A stretch of 64,000 bases of DNA from Arabidopsis thaliana (lineage: Eukaryota; Streptophyta; Magnoliopsida; Brassicales; Brassicaceae). Each line of letters begins with the position of its first letter. The first letter of the stretch is position 1. Shown one piece after another: positions 32,104 through 45,311 of this stretch. The position numbers and the translations under genes are program-made. The stretch covers positions 18,917,261 to 18,981,260 of the forward strand of contig NC_003074.8 in the NCBI RefSeq assembly GCF_000001735.4. The letters are read 5' to 3'. The notes under the pieces are model-generated. The model did not search any database and had not been told where the DNA came from. It saw only the letters and a program-made list of their open reading frames with translations.

Positions 32104-32384
32104 TATAGTGTAATTATGGAGGTAGAAGAGACTTGCATCCTAATTTATAACGATTTTAGAATTTGGATTAGTGGGTACACTACATAAGGAAATACAATAT
32201 TATACCATTAACGACACTAACTCGAAATCTGGAATCATTTTAGTAATATATAGATAGAGTTACCATATAAAAATAAATTAAAAATCCAAATTGTAATCTT
32301 CAAACCAATATAAATATATATACACCATCCTCGTTCATTTGCATAAACATCTTCATACTTCTTATTTTTTCTTCATACACAAAC
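32104..32384. other. Promoter region of the HMA-fold gene
   Basis: AT-rich; TATAAATATATATAC near 32309 could act as a TATA region about 75 bp before the candidate ATG at 32385. Confidence 0.4.
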
Positions 32385-32961
32385 ATGTTTTCGTCAAGTC
32401 GTACATCTACAAGCCTGGTCCGTTTTCAATCTATCATTACATACTCATAATCATATTACTCATTTTATCCTTTGCTAATTCGTTACATATTCGAATGTTT
32501 TCTTGCAGACTTGTGGGTTTAAAGTGAACACTAGCTCTCCCGAATGGCACAAGAGCATGACCAAAATCCTCAAGAAAATCAAAGGTTTTTTTTCTTTCTA
32601 TAAGCATATATATATATCGCACATTTTTGTCGACTCAATCTCTTATTCTTTTTATGATAATGGTTTAGGAGGGAATTTTTGGATAGACGTGGACGAAGGA
32701 ATGGCATACGTCACGGGTCATGGCGATCCAAACAAGCTATTGAAACTAATGGGTTCAAAGAGAGGAAAAGATGCTGAAATGGCTTTTGTGAAAACCGGAA
32801 CGCAACATCATCAACATCATCATCATCATGATCCCAGTTTTTACAGTCAGAGCTCATACCCCGGCCAATGGGGAGGGTACTACCCTGTTGGCTCGACGAT
32901 GCAACCTTACCATCAACAATATCCATATTCCGGCGGATATAATAACTACGGTTATTATTAG
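32385..32961 (+). CDS. HMA-fold (HIPP-like) protein without the metal-binding CxxC
   Basis: Exons 32509-32584 and 32669-32961 are well supported. A first exon 32385-32417 (MFSSSRTSTSL) fits in phase 0 but has a weak donor (CTG/GTCCGT), so the start is uncertain. The fold runs FKVNTSSPEWHKSMTKILKK, then GGNFWIDVDEGMAYVTGHGD and PNKLLKLMGS, a heavy-metal-associated beta-alpha-beta pattern. The loop that normally holds GMxCxxC reads NTSSPEWHKS, so metal binding by that site is unlikely. The tail is His-rich (QHHQHHHHHHD) then Gly/Tyr/Gln-rich, ending NNYGYY. No farnesylation CaaX box is present. The 84-nt intron between the exons is open and a multiple of three. Function unknown; similar plant proteins bind partners rather than metals. 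Confidence 0.72.
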
Positions 32962-33862
32962 AGCCCTTATTTATGATGCTTATATAATAACTATATCGAG
33001 ATCGAGCTAATCCTATTTATTTTTACCTAAATTAGGGTTTTCAGCTTGTATCCGACAAAACTGTTTTTTTTACTAGCGGGATGGATATTCTCTCTGCGTT
33101 TTATAAGCAGAAGAGATATTCTCAGTGTTTCTTTTTGGTGTTTTTTGTATGAATCCGATGGTATTCATTGATGCTAGGGTTCTTAATTATAAAAACCATA
33201 ACATAATGGAATGTTTCAAAGCTTTGCATTATTTTTGTGTTAAGGTGCATTATTTACCAGATATCTATGGATAAACAATTGCTTCGGTAGCATCTTTCAA
33301 AATGATTTCGTGGAGGGATTTCTCTCTTTTCTTAGACGAAATGATTTTTTTTTTATCAGATTGAGTTTCCATTAAACGTTCTGATAATATTTCTTAGTAG
33401 CAAATGGATTTTGTTTTTAATAGCTTATTATTTGTGTAAATCCTTTTGCAATTTAATACTACATAGAAAGAAACAGAATCCTTCATTTGTACATATTTGC
33501 CATCCGTATCGAAACATTGCCAATGATCAATTCCTAGCTTCACTTGTCCAATATTCGAACCGTTTTCAGAACACAAATGACCTTCTGAATAAGCATCACC
33601 TTTAAGAAAATGCTCTCTCTTTATTCACGTCCATTGCATAATATTTTTTTTTTTTTTGAGGACATAATGTAGAAATTAGTTTTCAAATATACTTTGAAGT
33701 CACAAAGTAATTGATTTACTGGATAAGCAAAGCAATTTTCAGCTTCAAATAGTCAGATGAGATTATAGACCGGAACCATAACAAAGGGGAACAAGTTATA
33801 ACATGTCAAGAGTAATAGAACAATTAATCCAACATCTTAAGAGATATATAAGAGTGGAAAGC
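32962..33862. other. Convergent 3' flanks of the HMA-fold gene and TRX h1
   Basis: 3' UTR material and AT-rich spacer with a T15 run at about 33641-33656. No gene supported; the short frames at 33394-33605 lack any recognisable feature. Confidence 0.55.
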
Positions 33863-34695
33863 TTAAGCCAAGTGTTTGGCAATGGTAGACTGAAGCTCAT
33901 CTTTCTTGGCTCCAACAACTTTGTCCAAAATCTTCCCTTCCTTCAAAAACATGAAGGTTGGCATCGCCTGTATCGCCCAATCACTTGCCACCGACTGTTC
34001 CAACAAAACCATAAAAGAGATTGTGATCGAAGAAAACAATATCTCTCAAGAAGAAGGGAAAAATGTTGGTGAATGTACCTTCAATTCATCAGTATCAACC
34101 TTGAGGAAAAGCACGTTAGGAAGTTTCTTAGCCAAATCAGCAAAGAATGGAGCGATGAAACGACATGGTCCACACCAAGAAGCCGTGAAATCAACCACCA
34201 CCTTCAACAATATAACCAATCATGAATCATTTTCATTGAAAAACCATTTACACTAAAAACATATCATATCGTAAGAATTGTGAACATTACATCTATCTTC
34301 AGCGTAAACATTTTTCTAGGGATCCCTTAGTTTCATAGAATTATCAACATGACTCGTAATATAAGTCATTATGATCTCCTACCAATCCTAGGATCTAATC
34401 TATGGTAATGCAGATCCAAGAATTGTCATAAAATTCAAACATGAATTCATACAAAAAAGAATCATATCATTACATTGCTTAAGTATGAGAGATCAAAGAC
34501 TCTATTTAAAAACGCAACCCAAAACAAACCAAATCAAGAATAATAACAAATCCATATCTCATCAAAAACAAAATGAAATCAAGAAATTTGGGAGAAGAAG
34601 ATTACAAGAGTTTTGGATTCATTAGCCTTCTGAAGCTGCTCGTTCCATGTCTCAACGGTGTGGCAGGCGATCACTTGTCCTTCTTCCGAAGCCAT
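33863..34695 (-). CDS. TRX1: Thioredoxin h1
   Basis: Minus-strand exons 34695-34606, 34201-34079 and 33994-33863 give exactly 114 aa. The active site WCGPC is at residues 39-43. The cis-Pro lies in AMPTFMF, and the buried Asp is D34 in VVVDFTASW. There is no transit or signal peptide ([11 protein letters not shown]), as expected of cytosolic type h. It reduces disulphides in target proteins and is itself reduced by NADPH-thioredoxin reductase. The exon structure is that of plant h-type thioredoxins. Recognised as At3g51030. A poly-T stretch follows shortly upstream of the start on the minus strand leader. Confidence 0.97.
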
Positions 34696-35020
34696 CTTCT
34701 CTCTTTTTCTTCTCTGTTCTGTTTCTTCTCCTCTTGTGTTTTTTTTTTTTCAATTACTTAGCATGCGCGTCACCTACCAATCCCAATTTTGCCCGTCAAT
34801 AGTTTTTCTCTTCTACTTTATTCGACGCGTGATTTTGTTTCCCATAATTACACCCACCAATTGCTACTTTCCTTCTTTACCCAAATCATAAATATTCACA
34901 CTTTTACTCCTCAAAGTTTTACTTGTAACAAATTAACCACACACAAAGCAAAGTTGTAAATATCCATCGTAAAAAGTAAAAAACATTTTGTAGACATCAT
35001 TTGTACATTATGATTCAAAT
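34696..35020. other. TRX h1 promoter and RTH 3' flank
   Basis: Short spacer between the TRX h1 start and the RTH stop, both on the minus strand. It must hold the TRX h1 promoter; CTTTTTCTTCTCTG tracts near the start are leader-like. Confidence 0.5.
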
Positions 35021-35800
35021 CTACAGCTGAATCAGTTTCTTGAAACAATACGTTCCAATGATGAACCACCCGGTAAGCAAAACCACTAGAATCGAGCAGG
35101 AGGCAATGAAAGTCCAACCACCGAGTAAGATTCCTATAGTGTAGACTATGAGTGGAGGCAACAAGGACTTTACTATAGCCGTTTTGTTCACCCAACGTCC
35201 CTTGAAAAGCACTAGTGTCGCGAGATTCACCACGTTCCATCCGCCTGACTTTATAGATAGACGGTTCAGGTTGTTGGCTACAAAGGAATGACAGTTGCAT
35301 GTGAGTATGTTATATGAGTGATGTTGGTACTCTTGCGTGCTTTTTCTCAGTGCATCATCCCATGTTGGCTCTTTCTCATGACTATCTTCTTCTTGCTCAT
35401 ATCTCCTCTCACCATTGAACATACCAGAACTGGAAGAACGAGATGACTCCTGATTCAAATCCAAGGCCAATATGAATAAATTGTTACTTTGTATCAAGGT
35501 TGAAAATGAAAGCCGGCATCTTGCAAACGTTACCATTTCTTTGTTGATTTGAATATATCGAGAAACAGCTCCAAATGCAAAATTATCAACACAGACAAAA
35601 TTAGGTCCTGCAAAGTCGAGGATGACACCGTCTTCTCTGCAGATACCGACGTGGCCGATGAAGGGAACCAGCCATGAAATGAAGGGAAGAGGTGTCCAAA
35701 CAATGCAGCATGGAAACCGGTCTCTTTTGGGATCAATTTTCATAGGATCCGATAATCCGATCATCATGCGATGTTCTGAATCTGTTGCTGTCTCTCCCAT
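35021..35800 (-). CDS. RTH: RTH (RTE1 homologue), TMEM222/DUF778 membrane protein
   Basis: Minus-strand exons 35800-35534 and 35449-35021 give 231 aa from the first ATG ([12 protein letters not shown]). The frame reads through the 84-nt intron without a stop, which would give 259 aa. Family marks: [25 protein letters not shown], and the Cys-rich [15 protein letters not shown]. Two closely spaced hydrophobic segments near the C-terminus (from about residue 175) anchor it. RTE1 regulates the ethylene receptor ETR1 at ER/Golgi; RTH is its Arabidopsis relative and is reported to act with RTE1 in ethylene response. A 5' leader intron between about 35830 and 36380 is likely. Divergent from NERD1. 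Recognised as At3g51040. Confidence 0.94.
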   Translation of the reverse strand: MGETATDSEHRMMIGLSDPMKIDPKRDRFPCCIVWTPLPFISWLVPFIGHVGICREDGVILDFAGPNFVCVDNFAFGAVSRYIQINKEMVTFARCRLSFSTLIQSNNLFILALDLNQESSRSSSSGMFNGERRYEQEEDSHEKEPTWDDALRKSTQEYQHHSYNILTCNCHSFVANNLNRLSIKSGGWNVVNLATLVLFKGRWVNKTAIVKSLLPPLIVYTIGILLGGWTFIASCSILVVLLTGWFIIGTYCFKKLIQL

Positions 35801-36762
35801 ATCCAAATCCAGTTGAGCTCAATTATTTGATTCTCTGTAAGCAAAAAACAACACGTCCAGTGATCCCCATGTAAGTAAGATTCAATAAAGCACTTGGATT
35901 TGATATGTAAAAGTTGTTCTTAATACTCGAATAGCTGATGCATATCATTTACATCGAACCCAAAACATAAATGCATATCATCCCATCATGGAAGTCCGAG
36001 TTGGGACTGAGCCTTCCAGAAGCGATAAGCAGCTCCTTCTAGCCCTGTGCTGCTTTGGATTTTTGCATATACCAAGCTACTACCAATTCATTGATTACTG
36101 GATAAACTTGAAACAAGAGTCGTCTAATTGATATTCAATCAACACATTGTGCTAAAACACTACGACCACTACATAGAAAAGCTAAGTAAACAATTCTCGT
36201 AGTTCTACGAATCGCGAGTCTTAAACACTAAACGATGAATCCATACGAACATGGCGAACGAGGGATCCAGAAAACGCCATTAAAGATACATAATCCAACT
36301 AGCAACGAGTCAACATCAAAGCATCTTCATAGACATTGATTCCGAAACTTTTTCATAAAGAATAGATCAAAGCATACATACCAGTTCAAGCGACCAGGAA
36401 GACGATTAATCGGATCTAATACAATCTTCAATCACTGCCTTTTTCCTGGGAAATTTTTGTTTCTCTCTCGGCCCCAATTTTACGAACGATGACACTAAAG
36501 AACGTGTTTGGCTCCTTGTTTAAACTAATCCTCTCTCGGATATCTTCACCGTTTCAAGGATAGTAGTATAAACGACATAACGTTCGGTCAAAGAGAACAA
36601 AAACGTCAGGATGTTATTCTATTAAACGTCTGATATATCTATACGGCGTAGTTTTGAAGTTGTCGACTATTCTTCATCGTTCTCTCTGCTCTGGTAAGGA
36701 GATTGCTGCTACCTACTGATGCAAATCTGCCATTGATACATCTGCTTGCGGTTAGGGCAAAG
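35801..36762. promoter_or_regulatory. Divergent RTH/NERD1 promoter and leaders
   Basis: 963 bp between the two start codons. On the minus side a leader exon near 36382-36440 with donor at GGTATGTATG (minus strand, about 36381) would splice to the RTH coding exon. On the plus side the NERD1 leader starts somewhere after 36650. No TATA box is obvious, as is common for housekeeping-type genes. Confidence 0.45.
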
Positions 36763-39700
36763 ATGAGGAAACGCGATTTGGCTATTTTGATGCTCTCTGG
36801 ATTTGCTATATTCTTCACTCTTCAGGTGATTTTACACACTAATCGTCTTCTTATTCTTTCTTAGTTCAATCAAATTGTAGCTGAACATCTAGAATCATTG
36901 ATCGATCTGTTACTTGAGAAAGCTTTGAATTTTCCTTTGTGGGTAGAACTTAGACTGCTAATTCGATCCGTAAGTAGTGTCATGTTAGCGAATTTGTAGA
37001 ATTTCCAGATGGAACCAATGGATTCAATTTTCTTATTAATGGTGCGTTTACTTGATATGTGGGACTTGATGACTTTTGCAGCACGAGGGTGATTTTGCGT
37101 TCAAAGAAGCATGGTTTCATTTGTATGATGAATACCCAGTCAAATACGAAGCTGATCGTCTCCCACCACCTATTGTAGCTGATCTTAATGGTGATGGAAA
37201 GAAGGAGGTTCTCGTTGCTACTAATGATGCCAAAATTCAGGTATCATATGAAATTTTCTAACTTTTGTAGGTAAAAACATTTCTGATTTCGATCTTTCTC
37301 GCCAATTTTTATAGAGTCTATCTGGCTATTTCGGTCGTTAGAACGAATGATTGCAGCTTATAGTTCAGTGCTTATGCATTGCTCTTTATTGTTTTAGAGC
37401 CTTTTTGTCGAACTAATGATGTGAGGCTTGGTGATTATGCATTTCTCTTCTATGGTTTGCTGTTCTGTGTTGGATTAAGTTCTGAAACTGTTGATGTTTT
37501 GTTGGATTAGGTTCTGGAGCCTCATTCCAGGCGTGTGGATGAAGGTTTTAGTGAAGCACGTGTTCTTGCGGAAATCACTCTTTTGCCTGACAAGATCCGT
37601 GTTGCGTCAGGGAGACGTGCTGTGGCCATGGCCACAGGTGTTATTGATAGGTACTATAAAAATGGAACTCCCCAGAAGCAGGTTGTGGTCGTTGTTACCT
37701 CAGGTTGGTCTGTGCTCTGCTTTGATCACAACCTGAAAAAGCTGTGGGAAACGAATCTGCAGGTTTTTATCTTCTTCGTTCTTTGTCTAACGTTCTGCAT
37801 AAAAGTTTGTCTTGGTTCAGTAGTATTGATTCTCCTTTTGCTTACCTTTGTTGGTGGAATGACAGGAGGATTTCCCACATAATGCACACCATAGAGAGAT
37901 AGCAATTTCGATAAGCAATTACACATTGAAGCATGGTGATACGGGTTTGGTTATTGTTGGTGGACGGATGGAGATGCAGCCATATGTATGTAGGATGAAA
38001 AATTCCTCTGTTGATTTCCTATGTATCTTCCATATGTTACCAATAGATTATTCTTTTCGTTTTAGAATCACATGGACCCATTTGAGGAACTTGGCATGAC
38101 AGCACAAAATGCTGATCAACACAGAAGAAGTGCTACTGAGAATCAGGTACGACTATATGATAGTTTCCTTGGACTGTTTCGTAGCTGTGTATATTTATAG
38201 TTTCCTTATACATTTTCTCTAGAACTGAACAATTCTGAAGAAAGAGCTATTCGTTTGTAGTTATACATGTTCCAATGTGCATAAGAACTTTGTTTGGACA
38301 GTTTAGAAGAATTTTAAGCTTCCTTTCAGGCCTCTGAAGATTCTGGAGCCATAAACTTGCGTCACTTTTCTGTCTATGCATTTGCTGGCAAGACTGGCCT
38401 TCTTCGATGGAGTAAAAAGACTGATGTCAGTTATTTATTCTTTTCTGCTCACTTCTTTATCTGCATATTCCTTAACTACATTCGTACCTGCAACAAATTT
38501 GGTGGTCAGATTGATAGATTTTTTTCGTTCTTCTCATCTAGGATGTTGAAGCTCACACCTCAGATGCATCACAATTAATTCCACAACACAATTACAAGCT
38601 TGATGTGCATGCTCTAAATAGCCGTCACCCAGGAGAGGTAAAATTAATTCGTTCTCCATTGATTATTGAGCGAAATAGTTAACCTTTCCTTCGTTCTTTC
38701 GGAAGAGATTTCTATTGCACTATCATAATTTGAAAGCTTTGCTGGACTGAAGTTTGAGTGCAGGGAATTTAGAGAATCAATTCTTAGTGTCATGCCCCAT
38801 CGCTGGGTAAGTCTTATGCCTCCTACTACATGCTTCGTTAGTGTAATATATTAGAAAAATTGTTTCAAAGTACACTGTTGTCTTTGCATCAGGACCGACG
38901 TGAAGATACATTATTGAAGCTTGCTCATTTCAGGCGACACAAGAGGAAAACATTGAAGAAGCAGGCTGGTAGTAAGTCTACAGCTTATCCGTTTCACAAA
39001 CCTGAGGAACACACACCCGCTGGAAAGGACTTGTCAAGAAAGATTCCAAAATTGATTGGAAAGGCTGCACGCTATGCTGGCTCGGCAAAACCCAAGAAGG
39101 TGAAGCTCTTATAAAACGTGAACTACCCACATCAAAAATACCAATATTTGTTTATGATAGCAAAGCAACATGTTGATGCAGGGTATGCAATACATTCCGA
39201 CGATAACTAATTACACGAAGCTTTGGTGGGTTCCTAATGTTGTTGTGGCTCATCAAAAGGAAGGAATTGAAGCTATTCATTTGCCTACTGGTCGAACACT
39301 TTGCAAGGTTGGTCCTAGTGGCTGTTCCTTCAGATCATGAACAAGGTTACTATTTCACGTACCTATTACTTACTTAGTCAGCGTTTATAAATTCTTCCTG
39401 TTCGCAGCTTTCTCTACTTGAAGGTGGACTTCACGCCGACATAAACGGAGATGGTGTTCTCGATCATGTCCAGGTACACACATCAAACACTACTCCCGCT
39501 TTTGGTTCATTAGCCTTCTCATGGATCTTCAATTTTTACGACCATAAATATTCTCTATCCACCTTAGACTGTCGGAGGCAATGTTGGAGAGAGAACTGTA
39601 GTGAGCGGGTCAATGGAAGTGTTGAAGCCTTGCTGGGCAGTGGCAACCTCAGGCGTTCCCATCCGGGAACAGCTCTTTAACGTCTCGATCTGCCATCACT

Positions 39701-40438
39701 CCCCTTTTAACTTCTTGCACTATGGAGGAGATTACTCACGACACTTCGCCCAGGCAAGAGACACCTCTACTCTGGAGATCGCAACTCCCATTCTCATCCC
39801 CAGAGATGATGGACACAAACACCGCAAAGGCAGTCACGGAGATGTAATCTTCTTGACAAACCGTGGAGAGGTACTTTTTTCCTTTCTATATATGCCGATA
39901 CAATCTCTTAATTTCTTCAACTTTGAATTTCGTTTAATAATAGCTCATCACTGCTCCGTATCAGGTGACATCATACACGCCTGATGTGCACGGCCACGAC
40001 GCAGTCTGGCAATGGCAGCTTCAGACAGAAGCCACATGGTCGAATCTCCCGTCTCCATCGGGTTTAACTGAATCAGGGACGGTGGTCCCAACCCTGAAAC
40101 CATTCTCGTTGCGCATTCATGATAACCAGCCTATGATCCTTGCCGGGGGAGATCAAGCAGCGGTCATCATCTCTCCGGGAGGAAGCATATTGGCTTCCAT
40201 CGAATTACCGTCTCAACCGACTCATGCACTTATCACTGATGACTTCTCGAACGATGGTCTAACGGATGTGATTGTGATGACCTCAAATGGGGTTTACGGG
40301 TTTGTTCAAACCAGACAGCCAGGGGCTCTGTTCTTCAGTTCGTTGGTGGGTTGTCTCTTAGTAGTTATGGCAGTTATTTTCGTTACTCAGCACTTAAACT
40401 CCATTCAAGGTAAGCCTCGACCATCATCTAGCTTTTAA
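36763..40438 (+). CDS. NERD1: NERD1, Golgi FG-GAP (integrin-alpha-like) membrane protein
   Basis: Thirteen exons: 36763-36825, 37082-37240, 37511-37762, 37866-37985, 38066-38146, 38330-38425, 38542-38637, 38753-38806, 38893-39099, 39182-39307, 39408-39473, 39568-39870 and 39965-40438. All are phase 0 at both ends and give 698 aa. An N-terminal signal anchor is MRKRDLAILMLSGFAIFFTL. FG-GAP/beta-propeller calcium loops are visible: VADLNGDGKKEV near residue 55, DINGDGVLDHV, and TDDFSNDGLTDVIV. A C-terminal membrane segment (about 658-682) is followed by a 14-residue tail. Known: NERD1 is Golgi-localised, needed for root growth and exocyst-related secretion. The exon 8 acceptor was set at 38751-38752 because the more obvious TGCAG at 38759-38763 would cause a stop. 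Recognised as At3g51050. Confidence 0.94.
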
Positions 40439-43400
40439 TAGAAATCTCGTAGAGTTTTCTTCCTCTCTACGGAAGTTAAACCGGCAGGTCCGCTTTAGCA
40501 GCTTCACCCACATCGGTTTTGGTAAACCGGAAATATTACTGATATACCAGTGTAGATTCAGTGCCTTATTTCCTGGTTTCAGCTGTATAACTTTATACTT
40601 TGTAGAATTCAAGTAAAAAATGGTAGAGGCAAATAGAGGACTTTATGTTTTTGTCAATTTTGATGTTTTAATGGAATTATGTGACATTTAATTTATAAAA
40701 AAAAAAAAAAAAAATACGTTTTCTAGAAATACTTCGTAGATATATATCTCTTCCTCGATACAAAGCTACACTTTATTCATGGGACTCATCGTACAATACG
40801 ATTTTTTGAACAAACAAAAAAAGTACTAAATAGGTTAAGTAAATAAAATAGGCTTAGCTTGCCAGTAATAATTGATGCAGCGATGTGGTTAAAAGTTAAG
40901 AGTTTTTTGGACCACGCTAGTAGTAATAATATAATCCTCAATTCTCAAATGGGAATGTGGGAGGCATGAGTGGTGTAATGATTTACACATAATAATATAC
41001 ATACTACAAAACCATCGTTATAGAGCAAAATAATAGTATCAGACATTGATTGAAGAGTGAAGACAACGCATGATTTGCTAAAGAGCAATACTTGGGTTAC
41101 ATTTTTCAAAAACCTCACCAAAGTAAATTGATATCTTACCAACATTTTCTTGGCAATGGATTAGTTAGACCAACAACTTTCCTTTTTTGGATTTTACACC
41201 AATATTTATTTATGCTTTATACGACAACTGAATTATCTCGCATTTAATAATCTATATATAAACTAAAAAATTCATATGTTAATATATGAACATTATTTTA
41301 TGATTTAACCTATACACAGTCTTCTCCTTCTTCTTTTTTTAACAAACATACACTTTTTTTTTAAGATTGCAAATTTCATCTCTAATGTTTGTATATTTAG
41401 TAGTTTTAACCGTGAACAAAAGTGTATAGCCTGTGATTTTTTTTTCTTTTTTTTCCTCACCTGTGAATTTTATCTTTGATTGAAATTTGATTTAATATGG
41501 TATAACTACGACAATGACGATTCAAACCAACGCGTACAAGGTTTTAATTTAATTCATGTGAAGTATGAATCTTCTATACTTTTATATGGTAACCCAAATA
41601 AAAGTGTCAATTCTTATATTTCTTGTACATTTATTTGTTCGAATAAATCCTAACATCGTTAATTATTTGGATAAATATTTATAAACAAATTAGTCATAAA
41701 AGAATGAGAATGCAAATACATAGACTGAATGAGGAATATAGAAGGTGACGGGAAAAGCATATTTCTAATAAAAGCATGCAAAGAGGATCACGAGATCACT
41801 TAATATGGGCACTACTCTATTTCCATTCTCTTTTTTGGCCCTTTTTATCTCTTATGAACGCCAGAATATTTTCCTAAATTAAACTCAAATTTTCGAGAAA
41901 AAAAACAACCTCAATTGTCATATAGATGGAGAGTTCGTGACAATACGACCGACTCCCAAAATATTACAAGCTTATATTTGCCAACGTTTGTATGTATGCA
42001 TATGTGTATTGTAAAACAAAAATCTTAAAACATAACTTAATTCAATTGTATTGATTTGGAAAATCTTCGAACCCGTTATTCCCATATATAGTACGTACTA
42101 CGGTACTAATTAATACTATAGAAGTCTTAAAAAAAAAAATACTATACATGCCTAACTGGAGAAGAAAATAATCATCATAGAGTTGTGGTCAGGAAACAGT
42201 TAAATAAACAACATGTGTTGGAATTATTTTATATGCCCTAATAAATGATCTAGCTAGGGTTTTGCAATTTCCTTAGAAGGTACAATAATAGAATATTGAA
42301 GAAAATTAGTGGTCCTTTCTTTGCAGCCTCTATGTGTTTTTTTTTCAACTTTGATCCACACCCTTAGTTTCTAGTGTGGGGACTTGTTATCAGCCACGAT
42401 CAGAACCGATCCGATCCACTGTTTGGCCATCTTTTTCAACATTCCATGGTCCAGCCCCTTCAGGTCGATCTTACCGGTTGGTTAACCATTGTTGACCAAA
42501 TTGATTTCGTTTGGTTTGGTTCGGTGTTTTCTAACATAGACGAGTAACCATCACTATTAAGCGTGTATATATGTACAACATGTACCCATTCCTCTAGATA
42601 CCTAAACAACAAGATGCAAACAAACATTGCCGTAAATGCTCTAAAAACATATTGGCAAAAAAGCAAACTCGTGTTTTGATTTGAATCATGACTATAACAG
42701 GATATGATATATTCATCATGACATTAAGATCGTTATAACAGAAAAGTGTACATTCATACATGTTTGAAATGTCATGCATCAACTATTAGTTAAGATTGAC
42801 AATGATTGATAAGCCGCATAATCACATAACAACATAAATAATAAATTTTACTAATTACAATTTCAATAATTAATCACGAATCTACATTTAACAATCCTAG
42901 CAGTTCGTAAAGATATAATACAGACCAAACAATTGTGTCAATTTGCAAAACTTTTAGTTAAATCGATAACTTATTTTTATATTCACTCATATATGTTTTC
43001 TCTTCGATGATTTCATAGTGTTTAACCAATCAAATATTCCTATTGACTTTAATTGATGGAAAGTTTGGAAACTGATAAGGTGGGTCTAGTAACGCGAGTT
43101 GAAAACCCACGATATCTTAGACCAATAACAAGCTAATAAGTTCTTTTATCAGTTTAACAGAAGCTGATAATTAAGTTGGGTCTAATGAAACGTAAAATCA
43201 AATGACACAACGTTTTGTAACGAGTGTATACGTGTATGCATGTGCATGACATGGTAAGACGCCATAACTTCAAACCTTGGGGACCCAAAAGGAATTCCAT
43301 TGGTTGTATATAAGTTGTATAATTGTTATTTTCGTAAAATGATGAAAATATACATATAGAGAGATACATGTACATAAATAAATGTATGTATACGAAGTGA

Positions 43401-43553
43401 AAGTGAAGTGGGGGCCAAATGGAAACACAATCCATGTGAAGAAGTTTCAGCTTCTGATTAGATATGGAATTGAAAAGAAAGCGAAAGAGAGAGAGAAGAC
43501 AGAGAAACAGAACATAACAGAAACTAAACCAAGTTTGCAACTTTACATTCTCC

Positions 43554-43608
<55 letters not shown>

Positions 43609-45311
43609 AATAACTACTCTTGCACCAAAGAGAATGTAAGAAGCTAAAAGCTCATATTTTATGTATTGGCTTTTGCCTTGGAAACAAAATATATATAACA
43701 AAAAAGTAACTCACCTAATATTTTTTCATCTTTAGTCGTTTATTTGTTTCTGTTTGTTTATTTGGGTTTTAAAGGAATAGAAAATGGATATGAGGGAGCA
43801 ATAAATGAGATGACAGTGAAAGCATGGCTCGTTGTAGAAACACTGTTCTCTCCCTGTCTCTGTAAGAAAGATCTGTTAAGTAGCAGTGATGAGAAGCCAC
43901 CAAACACTATACTCCAAAATCTCTCTCAACACTTAAATAAATGCTTCAAACCAAAATAATAATCATAATTACATAAATTATCTACAAAAGCAAATGTATG
44001 CCACTTCATATTTATACAACTAGGTTTGCTATAATTATTTGAATAATACGTAACCCTAATTTAGATTCACAAACATCTCACAATTAATTAGTAACTTTCG
44101 CGAGTGAAGCATATTGTCAATTATGGTTAAAGTCTCTTGGATGGTTTCTACGACGTATAAATGTCGTCGTATTTGTAAACTTATTTGTGAGAATTAAATA
44201 GGGAACTAATAAGAATTAAAAGACAAAAAAGATAGAAAAAAAGAAAGAGAGGAAGACAAGTTACACATACACAGGGCTCGAGAAGAGACAAGACTCTGCG
44301 GCTTCTACCCTTTTCTTGGGGACTCACTCTTCTTATCATTCACTCCCTCTCTTTTTCTCCTCCACGTCAACTCTGATTCCCACCTTCCTCTATTTATTTA
44401 ATTATAAATTAGTCTTCCTTATTTCTTCTTAATTAGTATTCTCTTATTTTTATTACTCCTGAATTCTAAATTATATTCTGAATTCCTGCTATGTCATTTT
44501 CTTTTATTTTGGGTCGAATATCTATCTCTCATTGGCAATGGTTTTGAGATCATTGGCCTATTGGCAATGGTTTAGAATTCCTTAGAATTATTGTAACAAT
44601 GATTTCAGAATTGAAAAAAGCTGTTTACTAACTCCATGCATTTTGAATTTATTTGAGGGAAGAAAAGCTTTCGTTGGATTTTGGAGTATTGATTGACAGA
44701 AAGCGCCTAGAGAATTGAGTGATAAGCAATTTTGTTTTATATAAACACTTGCCCCCAAAATAAAAATATTTTTTCTTTAATAATAAAAATAATAAATAAC
44801 GACTTAGAAAAAAAGAAGAGAATGTTATGGACAAAAAAAGAGACTGTGGTTAGACTGAAAAACGCGTGCAGAGAGGCCGCGACAGTCTTATCATCAATTA
44901 AATTTCTTCTTAATTAGGGTATCCTAACTTGCATTTTACTCTCAGTTACGTTCTACACAGTATTACTTAATTATTCATATTATACACGTATAGGTTTTTA
45001 ATGCATACGTGCAACGTTGACATGTAGAACAGATTTTGAAAAGAGAAATTGTTTAGTATAAGTGTTGTTTCGATAACATCCTAAGTTTCGTCATAGTCCA
45101 AATCTACTCCAGATTCATAGGCTTCTCAGTTCCATCCATCTCTTATTCAAATTCCATACAAATTAAAAGTTTTTTTTTGTGAAACTCCGTTATAAATTTT
45201 GTGTGTTGGTTGCTGGTTGGTTCTGCCTGAAACTATTATTCCGAAATGATGCTTATACTTATTTGACATTTATATATTTTTGTAATGTAGCAAATAAAGA
45301 ATAGACTACTG
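40439..45311. other. Long gene-poor gap upstream of STY1, left part
   Basis: AT-rich, no convincing gene. Frames at 43382-43639 and 43744-43959 flank a (CT) tract; a possible acceptor TTTTAAAG/G near 43774 could belong to a non-coding transcript, but nothing decides it. The dense pyrimidine block 44330-44400 looks leader-like without a following frame. No TE ends were recognised. Confidence 0.5.
43559..43606. repeat. (CT)24 microsatellite
   Basis: Forty-eight bases of uninterrupted CT. GA/CT tracts are bound by BPC/GAGA factors in plants and are often found in regulatory DNA and leaders. Uninterrupted length suggests high variability between accessions. Confidence 0.95.

Noticed and set aside
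33636-33670. T15 run with CATAAT on both sides
   Set aside because: Repeat of only six bases; not enough for a target duplication.
38759-38763. TGCAG as acceptor for NERD1 exon 8
   Set aside because: It gives GGA-ATT-TAG, an immediate stop; acceptor at 38751-38752 keeps frame and FECREFRES.
43382-43959. Two frames flanking the (CT)24 tract as a protein-coding gene
   Set aside because: Ser-Leu repeat product comes from the microsatellite; no consistent splice join or conserved motif.
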